From contig CAMIGT010000061.1 in the NCBI GenBank assembly GCA_946221975.1, forward strand, positions 1-7,129: 7,129 bases of DNA, read 5' to 3'. A program made the position numbers and the translations under genes. Source of the stretch: an uncultured Blastococcus sp. (GTDB taxonomy: Bacteria > Actinomycetota > Actinomycetes > Mycobacteriales > Antricoccaceae). Shown here one piece after another: positions 1-5,874 of the stretch. Numbering within the stretch: position 1 is the stretch's first letter; every line of letters begins with the position of its first letter. The notes beneath the pieces are model-generated. The model did not search any database. It saw only the letters and a program-made list of their open reading frames with translations, and was not told the DNA's origin.

Positions 1-1065
1 TACTCGACCGCGCCTGAGTCGATCAGGGCCGAACGCACGTTGCCTGAGTTCCGCGACGATCTGAACCAGCGCAGCGAGTTCACCGACTTCCTCGCGGCCT
101 GGTGGCCGATGCGCGAACCGCACGAGGTGCTCGCCTCGTTGGGCGACGCGGGGCACCTGCAGAATGCGTCGTCCGGCGTACTCAGCCGCTCCGAGGTCGC
201 GGACCTTGCGCGCGACTGGTCGTCGCACACCGCAAGCGACGGCTCAATGGAGCTGTCCCCGCAGGACATCGCACTCATTGACGAGATCCGCGACGTGCTC
301 GGCGAGATCCCGCCACCGCCGCCGGTGCGCAACGAGTTCGACCTGTCGAACGTGCAGGAGCTGACGACGGCGGCCGACCGCGAGTACGCCGCCGCGGGGC
401 CGCGGGTGCGACCGGACAACTACGCCGGTTACGGCCACGTCATTGTCGACGAGGCGCAGGACCTATCGCCGATGCAGTGGCGGATGCTGGGCCGGCGCGG
501 GCGTGTCGCATCGTGGACGGTCGTCGGCGACATTGCCCAGACGTCGTGGGGCGATCCCGCCGAGACGCGCTCGGCGATGGATGAGTCGCTGGCCAAGACG
601 CCGCGCCGAGAGTTTCATCTGGCGACGAACTATCGCAGCCCTGCAGAGGTTTTTTCGCTCGCGGCCGAGGTCGTGCGGCGGGTGATGCCCGACGCGGACG
701 TGCCCGATGCGGTGCGCTCGACCGGTCACGATCCCGAGCACGTCGTGACCGACGACGTCGCTGCCGAGACGGTTGCCGCGTTGCGCCGTACCCTCGCCGA
801 GGTCGAGGGTACGGTCGCGGTGATCGCGCCCAGTGCCCGGGCTGACGAGGTGCGCTCCTGGGTCGGCACGATCGGCGGCGACCGCGTGCATGTCGTGGAC
901 GAGCTGTCGGCCAAGGGGCTGGAGTACGACGGTGTCGTCGTGGTTGAGCCCGACGAGATCGCCGGGGGCACCGCCCGTGGGACGCGGCTGCTCTACGTGG
1001 TGCTGACCCGGGCGACCCAGCGCCTCGTGACGGTGGGCCGCACCTCGCACTGGCTGCCGAGATAG
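1..1065 (+). CDS. helR: HelR/HelD-like RNA polymerase-associated superfamily 1 helicase, C-terminal part
   Basis: Partial gene, open at the left edge: the frame reads from base 1, giving 354 visible residues, and the N-terminus with the Walker A ATP-binding loop lies outside. Superfamily 1 (UvrD-type) helicase motifs are visible in order: DEAQD (motif II, bases 448-462), GDIAQ (motif III, from 526), NYRSP (motif IV, 628-642), SAKGLEYDGVVVVEP (motif V region) and LLYVVLTRAT (motif VI) close to the C-terminus. The stretch PMQWRMLGRRGR...ASWTVVGD resembles actinobacterial HelD/HelR proteins more than UvrD or PcrA. Family members use ATP to release stalled RNA polymerase from nucleic acid, and HelR in actinobacteria can displace rifamycins from the polymerase. 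The HelR label rests on remembered family resemblance. A generic UvrD/Rep-like helicase is the alternative, because the RNAP-binding N-terminal arm cannot be seen. It ends 120 bases before the next gene with a hairpin between, so it is probably a separate transcript. Confidence 0.8.
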   Translation, partial: YSTAPESIRAERTLPEFRDDLNQRSEFTDFLAAWWPMREPHEVLASLGDAGHLQNASSGVLSRSEVADLARDWSSHTASDGSMELSPQDIALIDEIRDVLGEIPPPPPVRNEFDLSNVQELTTAADREYAAAGPRVRPDNYAGYGHVIVDEAQDLSPMQWRMLGRRGRVASWTVVGDIAQTSWGDPAETRSAMDESLAKTPRREFHLATNYRSPAEVFSLAAEVVRRVMPDADVPDAVRSTGHDPEHVVTDDVAAETVAALRRTLAEVEGTVAVIAPSARADEVRSWVGTIGGDRVHVVDELSAKGLEYDGVVVVEPDEIAGGTARGTRLLYVVLTRATQRLVTVGRTSHWLPR

Positions 1066-1113
1066 CTCGCGGTGGGTGATCTCGACAACCGGCGCTCGCC
1101 TGGTGGCTCGCGC

Positions 1114-1146
1114 CTGCTCGATCACCACAGTTCGGTGGTCGAGCAG
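1114..1146 (+). terminator. Strong hairpin downstream of the helicase gene, possible terminator
   Basis: Arms 1114-1126 (CTGCTCGATCACC) and 1134-1146 (GGTGGTCGAGCAG) pair over 13 positions with one T-G wobble and a 7-base loop. The hairpin starts 48 bases after the helicase stop, which suits transcription termination. There is no T-tract after it, which is common for actinobacterial terminators but also means it may simply be a palindromic repeat. A third related arm, GGTGATC at 1075-1081, can pair with GATCACC at 1120-1126 and would compete with the main stem. Confidence 0.5.
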
Positions 1147-1173
1147 TGCGGGAGCGTTGCCGCGGCGAGCAGC

Positions 1174-1188
1174 TAGTCTGAGGTCATG
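1174..1188 (+). promoter_or_regulatory. Candidate leaderless promoter for the HhH-GPD/trmL unit
   Basis: TAGTCT at 1174-1179 fits the actinobacterial -10 pattern TANNNT and sits exactly six bases before the ATG at 1186. That places the expected transcription start on the A of the start codon. There is no usable ribosome-binding site: the only AGG, at 1181-1183, is three bases from the ATG. No convincing -35 is seen at 16-19 bases spacing. The leaderless start is an inference from this geometry. Confidence 0.5.
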
Positions 1189-1767
1189 GCGCACCAGCTG
1201 CAGATTGCCCAGGATCCGAAGGCCGACGAAGTGCTCTCCAGCGACCCGTTCGCGCTGCTCGTGGGCATGCTGCTCGACCAGCAGTATCCGATGGAGCACG
1301 CCTTCCGCGGACCATCGAAGATTCTCGATCGCTTCGGCACGCTCGACCCGGCGATGATCGCGGCCGCCGATCCGGACACCTTCGCCGAGCTGGCCGCGAC
1401 GCCGCCGGCGATCCACCGCTACGGCCGGTCGATGGCCGGGCGCGTGCAGCAGCTCGCCCGGGTGATCGTCGAGGAGTACGACGGCAACGCGGCCGCGATC
1501 TGGCAGACCGCCTCGGGCACCGACGAGCTGCTGGCCCGACTGCAGGCGCTCCCCGGCTTCGGCGAGCAGAAGGCGCGGATCTTCGCTGCGCTGCTGGGCA
1601 AACAGCTCGGCGTACGCCCGCACGCCTGGCGCAAGAAGATCGGCCCGTACGCCGACGAAGGATCCCGCCGCTCGGTCGCTGACGTCACCGACGAGACGAG
1701 CCTGCAGCAGGTGCGCGACTTCAAGAAGGCGCAGAAGGCCCAGAAGAAGGCCGCGGCCGCGAAGTAG
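1186..1767 (+). CDS. Small HhH-GPD-fold base-excision-repair-like protein
   Basis: A protein of 193 residues made almost entirely of one HhH-GPD domain, the fold of endonuclease III, MutY and AlkA glycosylases. The helix-hairpin-helix is LQALPGFGEQKARIF (about 119-133), which should bind DNA backbone. It matches the small uncharacterised HhH-GPD family (TIGR03252 type, roughly 180 residues) common in actinobacteria. Two catalytic positions look absent: where endonuclease III has its Lys (LPGVGRK) there is Gln128, with Lys129 next to it, and the Asp of VDTH is replaced in VRPH (143-146). There are no cysteines, so no [4Fe-4S] cluster loop. The C-terminus is a Lys/Ala-rich tail (about 180-193) that could aid DNA binding. 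The ATG is preferred because the domain starts immediately after it and a -10 lies six bases upstream. Likely co-transcribed with trmL, 4 bases downstream. Fold assignment is firm; enzymatic activity is not established. Confidence 0.85.
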   Translation: MAHQLQIAQDPKADEVLSSDPFALLVGMLLDQQYPMEHAFRGPSKILDRFGTLDPAMIAAADPDTFAELAATPPAIHRYGRSMAGRVQQLARVIVEEYDGNAAAIWQTASGTDELLARLQALPGFGEQKARIFAALLGKQLGVRPHAWRKKIGPYADEGSRRSVADVTDETSLQQVRDFKKAQKAQKKAAAAK

Positions 1768-1771
1768 CCAC

Positions 1772-2227
1772 GTGTTTCACGTCGTCTTCCACCAGCCGCA
1801 GATCCCGCCCAACACCGGCAACGCGATCCGGCTTGTCGCGTGCACCGGTGCGAGCCTGCACCTGGTCGAGCCGCTGGGCTTCACGCTCGAAGACAAGCAG
1901 CTGCGCCGCGCTGGACTCGACTACCACGACCTCGCGCGAGTCGCCGTCCACGCGACTCTCGACGACTGCCTGGCAAAGCTGCCGGAGTCCCGCGTCTTCG
2001 CGTTTACCAGGCACGCGAGCACGTCGTACGCCGACATCGCCTACACCCCAGGCGATGTGCTGCTCTTTGGCCGCGAGGAAGACGGGTTGGCGGCCGACGT
2101 GCTGCGCCATCCTCGAGTGACCGACCGGGTCCGCTTTCCGATGCTCGAGGGTCGCCGGTCACTCAACCTGAGCAACTGCGCGGCCATCGCGACCTACGAG
2201 GCGTGGCGGCAAAACGGCTTCGGCTAG
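1772..2227 (+). CDS. trmL: tRNA (cytidine/uridine-34-2'-O)-methyltransferase TrmL
   Basis: A SPOUT-class, SAM-dependent enzyme of 151 residues, close to the usual TrmL length. The family methylates the 2'-OH of the wobble nucleotide C34/U34 in certain leucine tRNAs, in the cytoplasm. Three diagnostic motifs are present: IPPNTGNAIRL near the N-terminus (11-21), LLFGREEDGL (97-106), and the knot-forming RRSLNLSNCAAIATYEAWRQ (128-147). These form the trefoil knot and the SAM site. The GTG start is chosen because MFHVVFHQPQIPPNTGN is the standard TrmL beginning and because it leaves a 4-base gap to the stop of the HhH-GPD gene. No Shine-Dalgarno is evident, so translation is probably coupled to the gene before. 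The stop overlaps the stop of the convergent transporter gene within CTAG at 2224-2227, so no dedicated terminator fits between them. Confidence 0.93.
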   Translation: MFHVVFHQPQIPPNTGNAIRLVACTGASLHLVEPLGFTLEDKQLRRAGLDYHDLARVAVHATLDDCLAKLPESRVFAFTRHASTSYADIAYTPGDVLLFGREEDGLAADVLRHPRVTDRVRFPMLEGRRSLNLSNCAAIATYEAWRQNGFG

Positions 2228-3603
2228 CGAGAGGGCGTCGGTTGGGCCTGCGCCGCGACCTTGAACTTGTTGGTGCGTGGCAGGAGCACGACGGCTACCG
2301 CCGAGATCAGCAGGAGCCCCGCCGCGCCGACGTAGAGCTGGGTGGCGCTCCAGCCCGCGTCGACGAGCTGGCCGGTGATCAACGGTGCCAGGATCGCACC
2401 GATCCGGCCGATTCCGATGCCCCAGCCCATCCCGGTCGAGCGGATCTGCGCGCTGTAGAGCGCCGGCGTGACCGTGTAGAGCCCGGCGACGCAACCGTTG
2501 ACCAGAGCGCCGACGGCGACACCGATGAACAGCGTGAGAGCGAGGATGGCGGTGGTGCTCACCATCGCGACCATCGCCACGGCGGCGACGACGGTGAAGA
2601 CGATCAGCATGGAGCGCTGGTTGCCGCGGCCGGTGACCAGTCCGTAGAGCACCGACCCCACAGCGCCGCCGATCGCCAGCGCCATACCCGCGGCCGCGGC
2701 CTGGTCGGACGAGAGCCCGGCGTTGGCAAACAGCGTCGGGGCCCAGCTGTTGACGAAGTAGAAGCCAAACATAGTCGCAAAGAAGGCCAGCCAGATCAGC
2801 AGCGTGGAGCGTCGCAACGCCGGTGTGAGCAGCGTTCCCGCGTGTTTGCGCTCGCACACCCGGCCGGCTCGCGCATCGGCCGCCGCCTCCTCCAGCGACG
2901 CCAGCGGCGGCTGGTGCATCTTGGCCAGGGTCGTGTTGATCCGCGACAGGTCGGCCGGCCGGGCACGGAGGATCATCAGGTCGATCGACTCGGGCAGCAT
3001 CGCGAAGAGCACGCCGAGCGCGAGCAGGGTGAGCGCCGCGCCGGTCCAGTAGACGCCGCGCCAGCCGTAGGACTCCTGCAGGCTGACCGCCGCGAGACCA
3101 CCGACCGTGGCACCGACGCCGTACCCCGCGGTGTAGATGCCGATCGCGAGACCGCGCCGGACCGCGTTGGAGAACTCGCTGGCGATGACGTTGGTGCACG
3201 CGAGGATCCCGCCGACGCCGAGGCCGGTGACGATGCGGGTGATCCCGAGGAAGACGGCGCTGGGCGCGAGCGCGCTGCCGACCATGCCGATCCCGGAGAT
3301 CGCGACACAGGCGAGTACGACGGTCCGCCGGCCGAGGGTGTCGGCCAACGGGGCGATGAACAGCGAACCGGCGGCCATGCCGACCAGACCGGCACTGAGC
3401 ATCAGGCCGATCTCGGTCCCGGACAAGCCGAACTCGGCTCCGACGTTCTTGGCGGTGAAGGCCATCGCCATCACGTCGAAGCCGTCGAGCATGTTCAGCA
3501 GCACGCACAGCGCGACGACGGTCCATTGAAACGGGCTCATCGACGCGTTGTCGATGCGCTCACGCACGCTCCCCGGGACGGGAGCGGGGGTTGAGGCGGT
3601 CAC
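2224..3603 (-). CDS. vanK: MFS aromatic acid:H+ symporter, probable vanillate importer VanK
   Basis: A major facilitator of 459 residues with about twelve hydrophobic segments, split 6+6 by a cytoplasmic loop at roughly 205-262. It fits the aromatic acid:H+ symporter (PcaK/VanK) family: TM1 has the acidic motif LDGFDVMAM (Asp40 and Asp43), and the loop after TM2 has APLADTLGRR (84-93), the MFS GxxxD-R-G-R/K-R signature with Thr at one usual Arg position. The start is GTG at 3603-3601, supported by GGAG five bases upstream (3609-3612) and by a GTGA overlap with the vanB stop. The open frame runs further upstream, but that part lies inside vanB. As third gene of the operon it would import the substrate of VanAB by proton symport. 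Vanillate is the best guess from gene order; protocatechuate or a related acid is possible. It converges on trmL with a 4-base overlap. Confidence 0.88.
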   Translation of the reverse strand: MTASTPAPVPGSVRERIDNASMSPFQWTVVALCVLLNMLDGFDVMAMAFTAKNVGAEFGLSGTEIGLMLSAGLVGMAAGSLFIAPLADTLGRRTVVLACVAISGIGMVGSALAPSAVFLGITRIVTGLGVGGILACTNVIASEFSNAVRRGLAIGIYTAGYGVGATVGGLAAVSLQESYGWRGVYWTGAALTLLALGVLFAMLPESIDLMILRARPADLSRINTTLAKMHQPPLASLEEAAADARAGRVCERKHAGTLLTPALRRSTLLIWLAFFATMFGFYFVNSWAPTLFANAGLSSDQAAAAGMALAIGGAVGSVLYGLVTGRGNQRSMLIVFTVVAAVAMVAMVSTTAILALTLFIGVAVGALVNGCVAGLYTVTPALYSAQIRSTGMGWGIGIGRIGAILAPLITGQLVDAGWSATQLYVGAAGLLLISAVAVVLLPRTNKFKVAAQAQPTPSR

Positions 3604-4625
3604 GGGATCTCCAGGGTGAGTTCGGCTGGGGTGGTGGGGGCGTGCTGCGCGGCAGGCACGGCGGCGCGCGAGACGCACAGGCACAGCTGGTCTTCGGCGG
3701 ACTTCTGGCGCTCGTCGAAGAAGACATCGCGGTGGTCGAGGCGCCCGCGCAGGTCGATCACCTTGGCCACACAGAGGCCGCACTCGCCCTTGCGGCAGTC
3801 CGACATCACCGCGACACCGGCGTCTTCGAGTGACTCCAGCGCCGTCGCGTCCGGACGCACGGTCACCGTGCGCCCCAGGCGGGGGATACGGACGACGAAC
3901 TCCTGTGCCGCCCACGATCCGCCATTGCCGAAGGTCTCGAAGCGTAGGTTGGTGTGCGGCAGCCCCGCGTCCGCCCACTCCCGGCGCACCGCCTCCATCA
4001 GTCCGACCGGCCCGCACTGGTAGAGCTCGGTCCGGCCGGCCCGCGAATCGGCGGCGAGGTCGGCAACGAGCGCGGGTACGTCGAGGCGGCTGCCCTCGTC
4101 GTCGATGTGCAGCTCGAACCGGTCGCCGTGCAGCGCGCTCAGCTCGTCGAGGTAGGGCACCAGCTCGCGGCGTCGTCCGGCGACGATGAGCCGGTAGTCG
4201 GCGCCGCGCGCCCGAAGCGTCTGCGCCATCGCGATCACCGCGGTGATACCGATTCCGCCGGCCAGCAGCACATAGCGCGCCGCGCCGACGCCGAGGGGGA
4301 AGTTCTGCAGCGGTGCGCTCATCGGAATCAGGTCGCCCGGCTGCAGAGCGTGCATCCGCCGCGAGCCACCGCGGCTGGCGGCGGCGAGCTGGACGCTGAG
4401 GGTGAGCCGTGCGCCGCCGTCGTCACTGCGCACCACCGAGTACGAGCGAGTCAGCGTCTTGCCGTCATCCGGGTCATGCGGTGCGAGTCGCACGTCGACG
4501 TGCGTTCCGGGCCGGGCGGGGGTGGGCTCGCCTGGCGCCAGCACGATGCGGCGTACCCCGGTGGCTACGTCCTCGGCCTCGACGACCTCGGCCGTGCCCC
4601 AGCGGATCGTCTGGTCGGTGGCCAC
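3600..4625 (-). CDS. vanB: Vanillate O-demethylase reductase VanB (FMN/[2Fe-2S] oxidoreductase)
   Basis: A class IA Rieske-oxygenase reductase of 341 residues, laid out as in phthalate dioxygenase reductase and VanB. The N-terminal flavin domain (about 1-115) has the flavin-binding RSYS (60-63). The NAD(P)H domain (about 116-230) has LLAGGIGIT (120-128) and QCGPVGLM (203-210). The C-terminal plant-type ferredoxin domain (about 240-341) has Cys277, Cys282 and Cys285 in the C-x4-C-x2-C spacing, with the fourth ligand Cys315 or Cys317 in LCLCVSRA. It takes electrons from NAD(P)H through FMN and the cluster to the Rieske centre of VanA. The GTG at 4625-4623 is chosen because it lies two bases after the vanA stop and immediately precedes the conserved domain. 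No clear Shine-Dalgarno is present, which suggests translational coupling. The open frame continues upstream to 4724 but only inside vanA. The exact partner substrate is inferred from context. Confidence 0.9.
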   Translation of the reverse strand: MATDQTIRWGTAEVVEAEDVATGVRRIVLAPGEPTPARPGTHVDVRLAPHDPDDGKTLTRSYSVVRSDDGGARLTLSVQLAAASRGGSRRMHALQPGDLIPMSAPLQNFPLGVGAARYVLLAGGIGITAVIAMAQTLRARGADYRLIVAGRRRELVPYLDELSALHGDRFELHIDDEGSRLDVPALVADLAADSRAGRTELYQCGPVGLMEAVRREWADAGLPHTNLRFETFGNGGSWAAQEFVVRIPRLGRTVTVRPDATALESLEDAGVAVMSDCRKGECGLCVAKVIDLRGRLDHRDVFFDERQKSAEDQLCLCVSRAAVPAAQHAPTTPAELTLEIP

Positions 4626-4627
4626 GG

Positions 4628-5749
4628 TCAGCCGTTCGCGACGGGACGCAGCGGGGGCCGGGCCGTGGCGTCCGAGCCACGACCTTCGGCGGCGAGCAGC
4701 TCGTCCAGGATCCGGCGGACCCACATCCCGCCGCCGTCGATGTTCAGGCTGTAGAACGAGTGCCCCGGGTTGGCGTCGATCGCGCGCTGCTGGGCGATCA
4801 GCATCTCCTCGTCCTCGGCGAACACTCCGCGCACTCCCTCGCGCAGCTGCGTGGTGATCAGCTGGCTGTCGAGGCGGTAGTTGCGCATGAACGCCCAGAA
4901 GTAGTGGCTGGTGCGCGCGTCCTTGGGCGTGATCGTGTTCATCACGTAGCCGTTGACGCCGTGGCTGCGATCGCCCTGCTGTGCGCCGGATCCGGCCTTC
5001 GCGACGCCGACGTCGATGCAGATCGTCGACGGCGCTTCGAAGTGGATGATCTGCCAGCGGTCAACTTTCCCTTCGAAGTCGGGGAACTTGTCGCGCATGT
5101 TCTTGGCCCAGAACGGCGGCGCGTCGATGTCGTGCATCCAGCGCGTGACGGTGACGCGACGTTCGCCGTCGCGGGTGATCTGGAACTCGGACTCGCTGAG
5201 CTCGTCCTGGCCGATGCTGGAGGAGTGCACGAACTCCTCGTGCGTGAGGTCCATCAGGTTGTCCAGGATGAGCTGGTAGTTGCAGCCCGCGTCGATGGTG
5301 AGTCCGTCGCCGGCCCACTCCGGGTCGTCCATCTGATGCATGTCGGGGATGAGCCCGGGGTCGGCGAGGTCGGGATCACCCGGCCAGACCCACACATAGC
5401 GGTAGCGCTCGACGACGGGGTACGACGGGACGCTGGCGCTCGGGTTGATCGTGCGCTGCGCAGGCATCAGCGTGCAGCGCCCGGAGGAGTTGTAGCGCAG
5501 GCCGTGGTAAGGGCACTGCAGCTCGTCGCCGAGGACCTTGCCCATCGACAGCGGCGCGAGCCGGTGCCAGCAGGCGTCGGCGAGAGCACTCACCGAGCCG
5601 TCCGACGTACGCCACAGGGCCATCGGAATCTCCGCGATCGTGCGGGCGAGCGGCTGCTTGGCGGTGACCTCGTGGTCCCATGCGGCGACATACCAGGCGT
5701 TGCGGGGGAAGTCGAAGATCTTCGCGGATACGGCGCGATCGGCGTCCAT
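4628..5749 (-). CDS. vanA: Vanillate O-demethylase oxygenase VanA (Rieske non-haem iron oxygenase)
   Basis: A Rieske oxygenase alpha subunit of 373 residues. The N-terminal Rieske domain binds [2Fe-2S] through Cys60, His62, Cys79 and His82 (CWHRLAPLS ... CPYHGL). The C-terminal catalytic domain has DNLMDLTHEEFVH (163-175), giving iron ligands His170 and His175 and the bridging Asp167; Asp294 in RNYRLDSQ is the probable third ligand. The stretches around NLMDLTH, SSIGQ and SLNIDGGGMWVRRIL align by eye with Pseudomonas VanA, and the family also includes dicamba monooxygenase. The expected reaction is oxidative O-demethylation of vanillate to protocatechuate and formaldehyde, with electrons from VanB. 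The ATG at 5749 is preferred: GGAG lies five bases upstream (5755-5758), whereas the in-frame GTG at 5788 falls inside the operator and probable -10. First gene of vanABK, divergent from vanR. Another methoxybenzoate is a possible substrate. Confidence 0.9.
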   Translation of the reverse strand: MDADRAVSAKIFDFPRNAWYVAAWDHEVTAKQPLARTIAEIPMALWRTSDGSVSALADACWHRLAPLSMGKVLGDELQCPYHGLRYNSSGRCTLMPAQRTINPSASVPSYPVVERYRYVWVWPGDPDLADPGLIPDMHQMDDPEWAGDGLTIDAGCNYQLILDNLMDLTHEEFVHSSSIGQDELSESEFQITRDGERRVTVTRWMHDIDAPPFWAKNMRDKFPDFEGKVDRWQIIHFEAPSTICIDVGVAKAGSGAQQGDRSHGVNGYVMNTITPKDARTSHYFWAFMRNYRLDSQLITTQLREGVRGVFAEDEEMLIAQQRAIDANPGHSFYSLNIDGGGMWVRRILDELLAAEGRGSDATARPPLRPVANG

Positions 5750-5775
5750 CGGTGCTCCAGGGGTGGGAGATGGAG

Positions 5776-5799
5776 ATTTACCTATCACCTTAGGTATTT
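5776..5799. promoter_or_regulatory. Probable VanR (PadR-type) operator in the vanA-vanR spacer
   Basis: The right arm at 5790-5799 reads TTAGGTATTT and the left arm at 5776-5785 reads ATTTACCTAT, separated by CACC. As I recall it, the VanR binding site of Corynebacterium glutamicum is AACTAACTAA, four bases, TTAGGTATTT. The right arm here is identical (10 of 10), the spacer has the same length, and the left arm agrees at 6 of 10. The core is a perfect inverted repeat TACCTA (5779-5784)/TAGGTA (5791-5796). It covers the candidate vanA -10 and transcription start, as expected for repression relieved by vanillate. Binding is inferred. Confidence 0.75.
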
Positions 5800-5816
5800 G
5801 GTGTGGGTCACTTTAA
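5787..5816 (-). promoter_or_regulatory. Candidate vanABK promoter
   Basis: On the minus strand TTAAAG (5816-5811) could serve as -35 and TAAGGT (5792-5787, TANNNT form) as -10, with an 18-base spacer. Transcription would start near 5780, giving a leader of about 30 bases with GGAG at 5758-5755. The -35 is a weak match (three of six), so the exact hexamers are uncertain; the overlap with the operator supports the placement. Confidence 0.4.
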
Positions 5817-5819
5817 GCG

Positions 5820-5849
5820 GCGCCAGGCGCCCGCGCAACCCCCTGGCGC
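5820..5849. repeat. Perfect inverted repeat upstream of vanR
   Basis: GCGCCAGG (5820-5827) and CCTGGCGC (5842-5849) are perfect 8-bp inverted arms with a 14-base loop, so arm centres are 22 bases apart, about two helical turns. It covers the place where a vanR -35 would lie (about 5836-5842). Unlike the AT-rich VanR-type site, it is GC-rich and shares no core with it. It may bind another regulator or be a hairpin without function. Confidence 0.5.
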
Positions 5850-5859
5850 GGGGTGCTCA

Positions 5860-5874
5860 TAAAGTTGCAGGGTG
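5860..5874 (+). promoter_or_regulatory. Candidate leaderless promoter of vanR
   Basis: TAAAGT at 5860-5865 fits TANNNT and lies exactly six bases before the GTG at 5872. The expected transcription start is therefore the first base of the start codon. The only purine-rich stretch, CAGG at 5868-5871, touches the start codon and cannot act as a normal Shine-Dalgarno. No clear -35 is seen. Confidence 0.5.

Noticed and set aside
40..42. TTG at 40 as the start of the helicase gene
   Set aside because: The frame is open back to base 1 and the protein lacks the essential Walker A region, so the gene begins outside the window.
463..1623. Long open frame on the - strand across the helicase and HhH-GPD genes
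   Set aside because: It is His/Arg/Ala-rich without recognisable motifs, and it crosses an intergenic hairpin and two well-supported genes on the other strand.
2213..2223. Small UUCG-loop hairpin at the trmL 3' end as terminator
   Set aside because: The stem is only two strong pairs, with no T-tract, so there is not enough to call a terminator.
1840..3594. Long open frame on the + strand antisense to vanK
   Set aside because: Its translation is low-complexity Arg/Asp/Gly-rich with no domain, and it lies opposite trmL/vanK codons whose proteins have clear motifs. It is a high-GC shadow.
5750..5788. GTG at 5788 as an earlier start of vanA, adding 13 residues
   Set aside because: It lies within the operator and candidate -10, lacks a ribosome site, and the added residues are not family-like. 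ATG at 5749 has GGAG at five bases.
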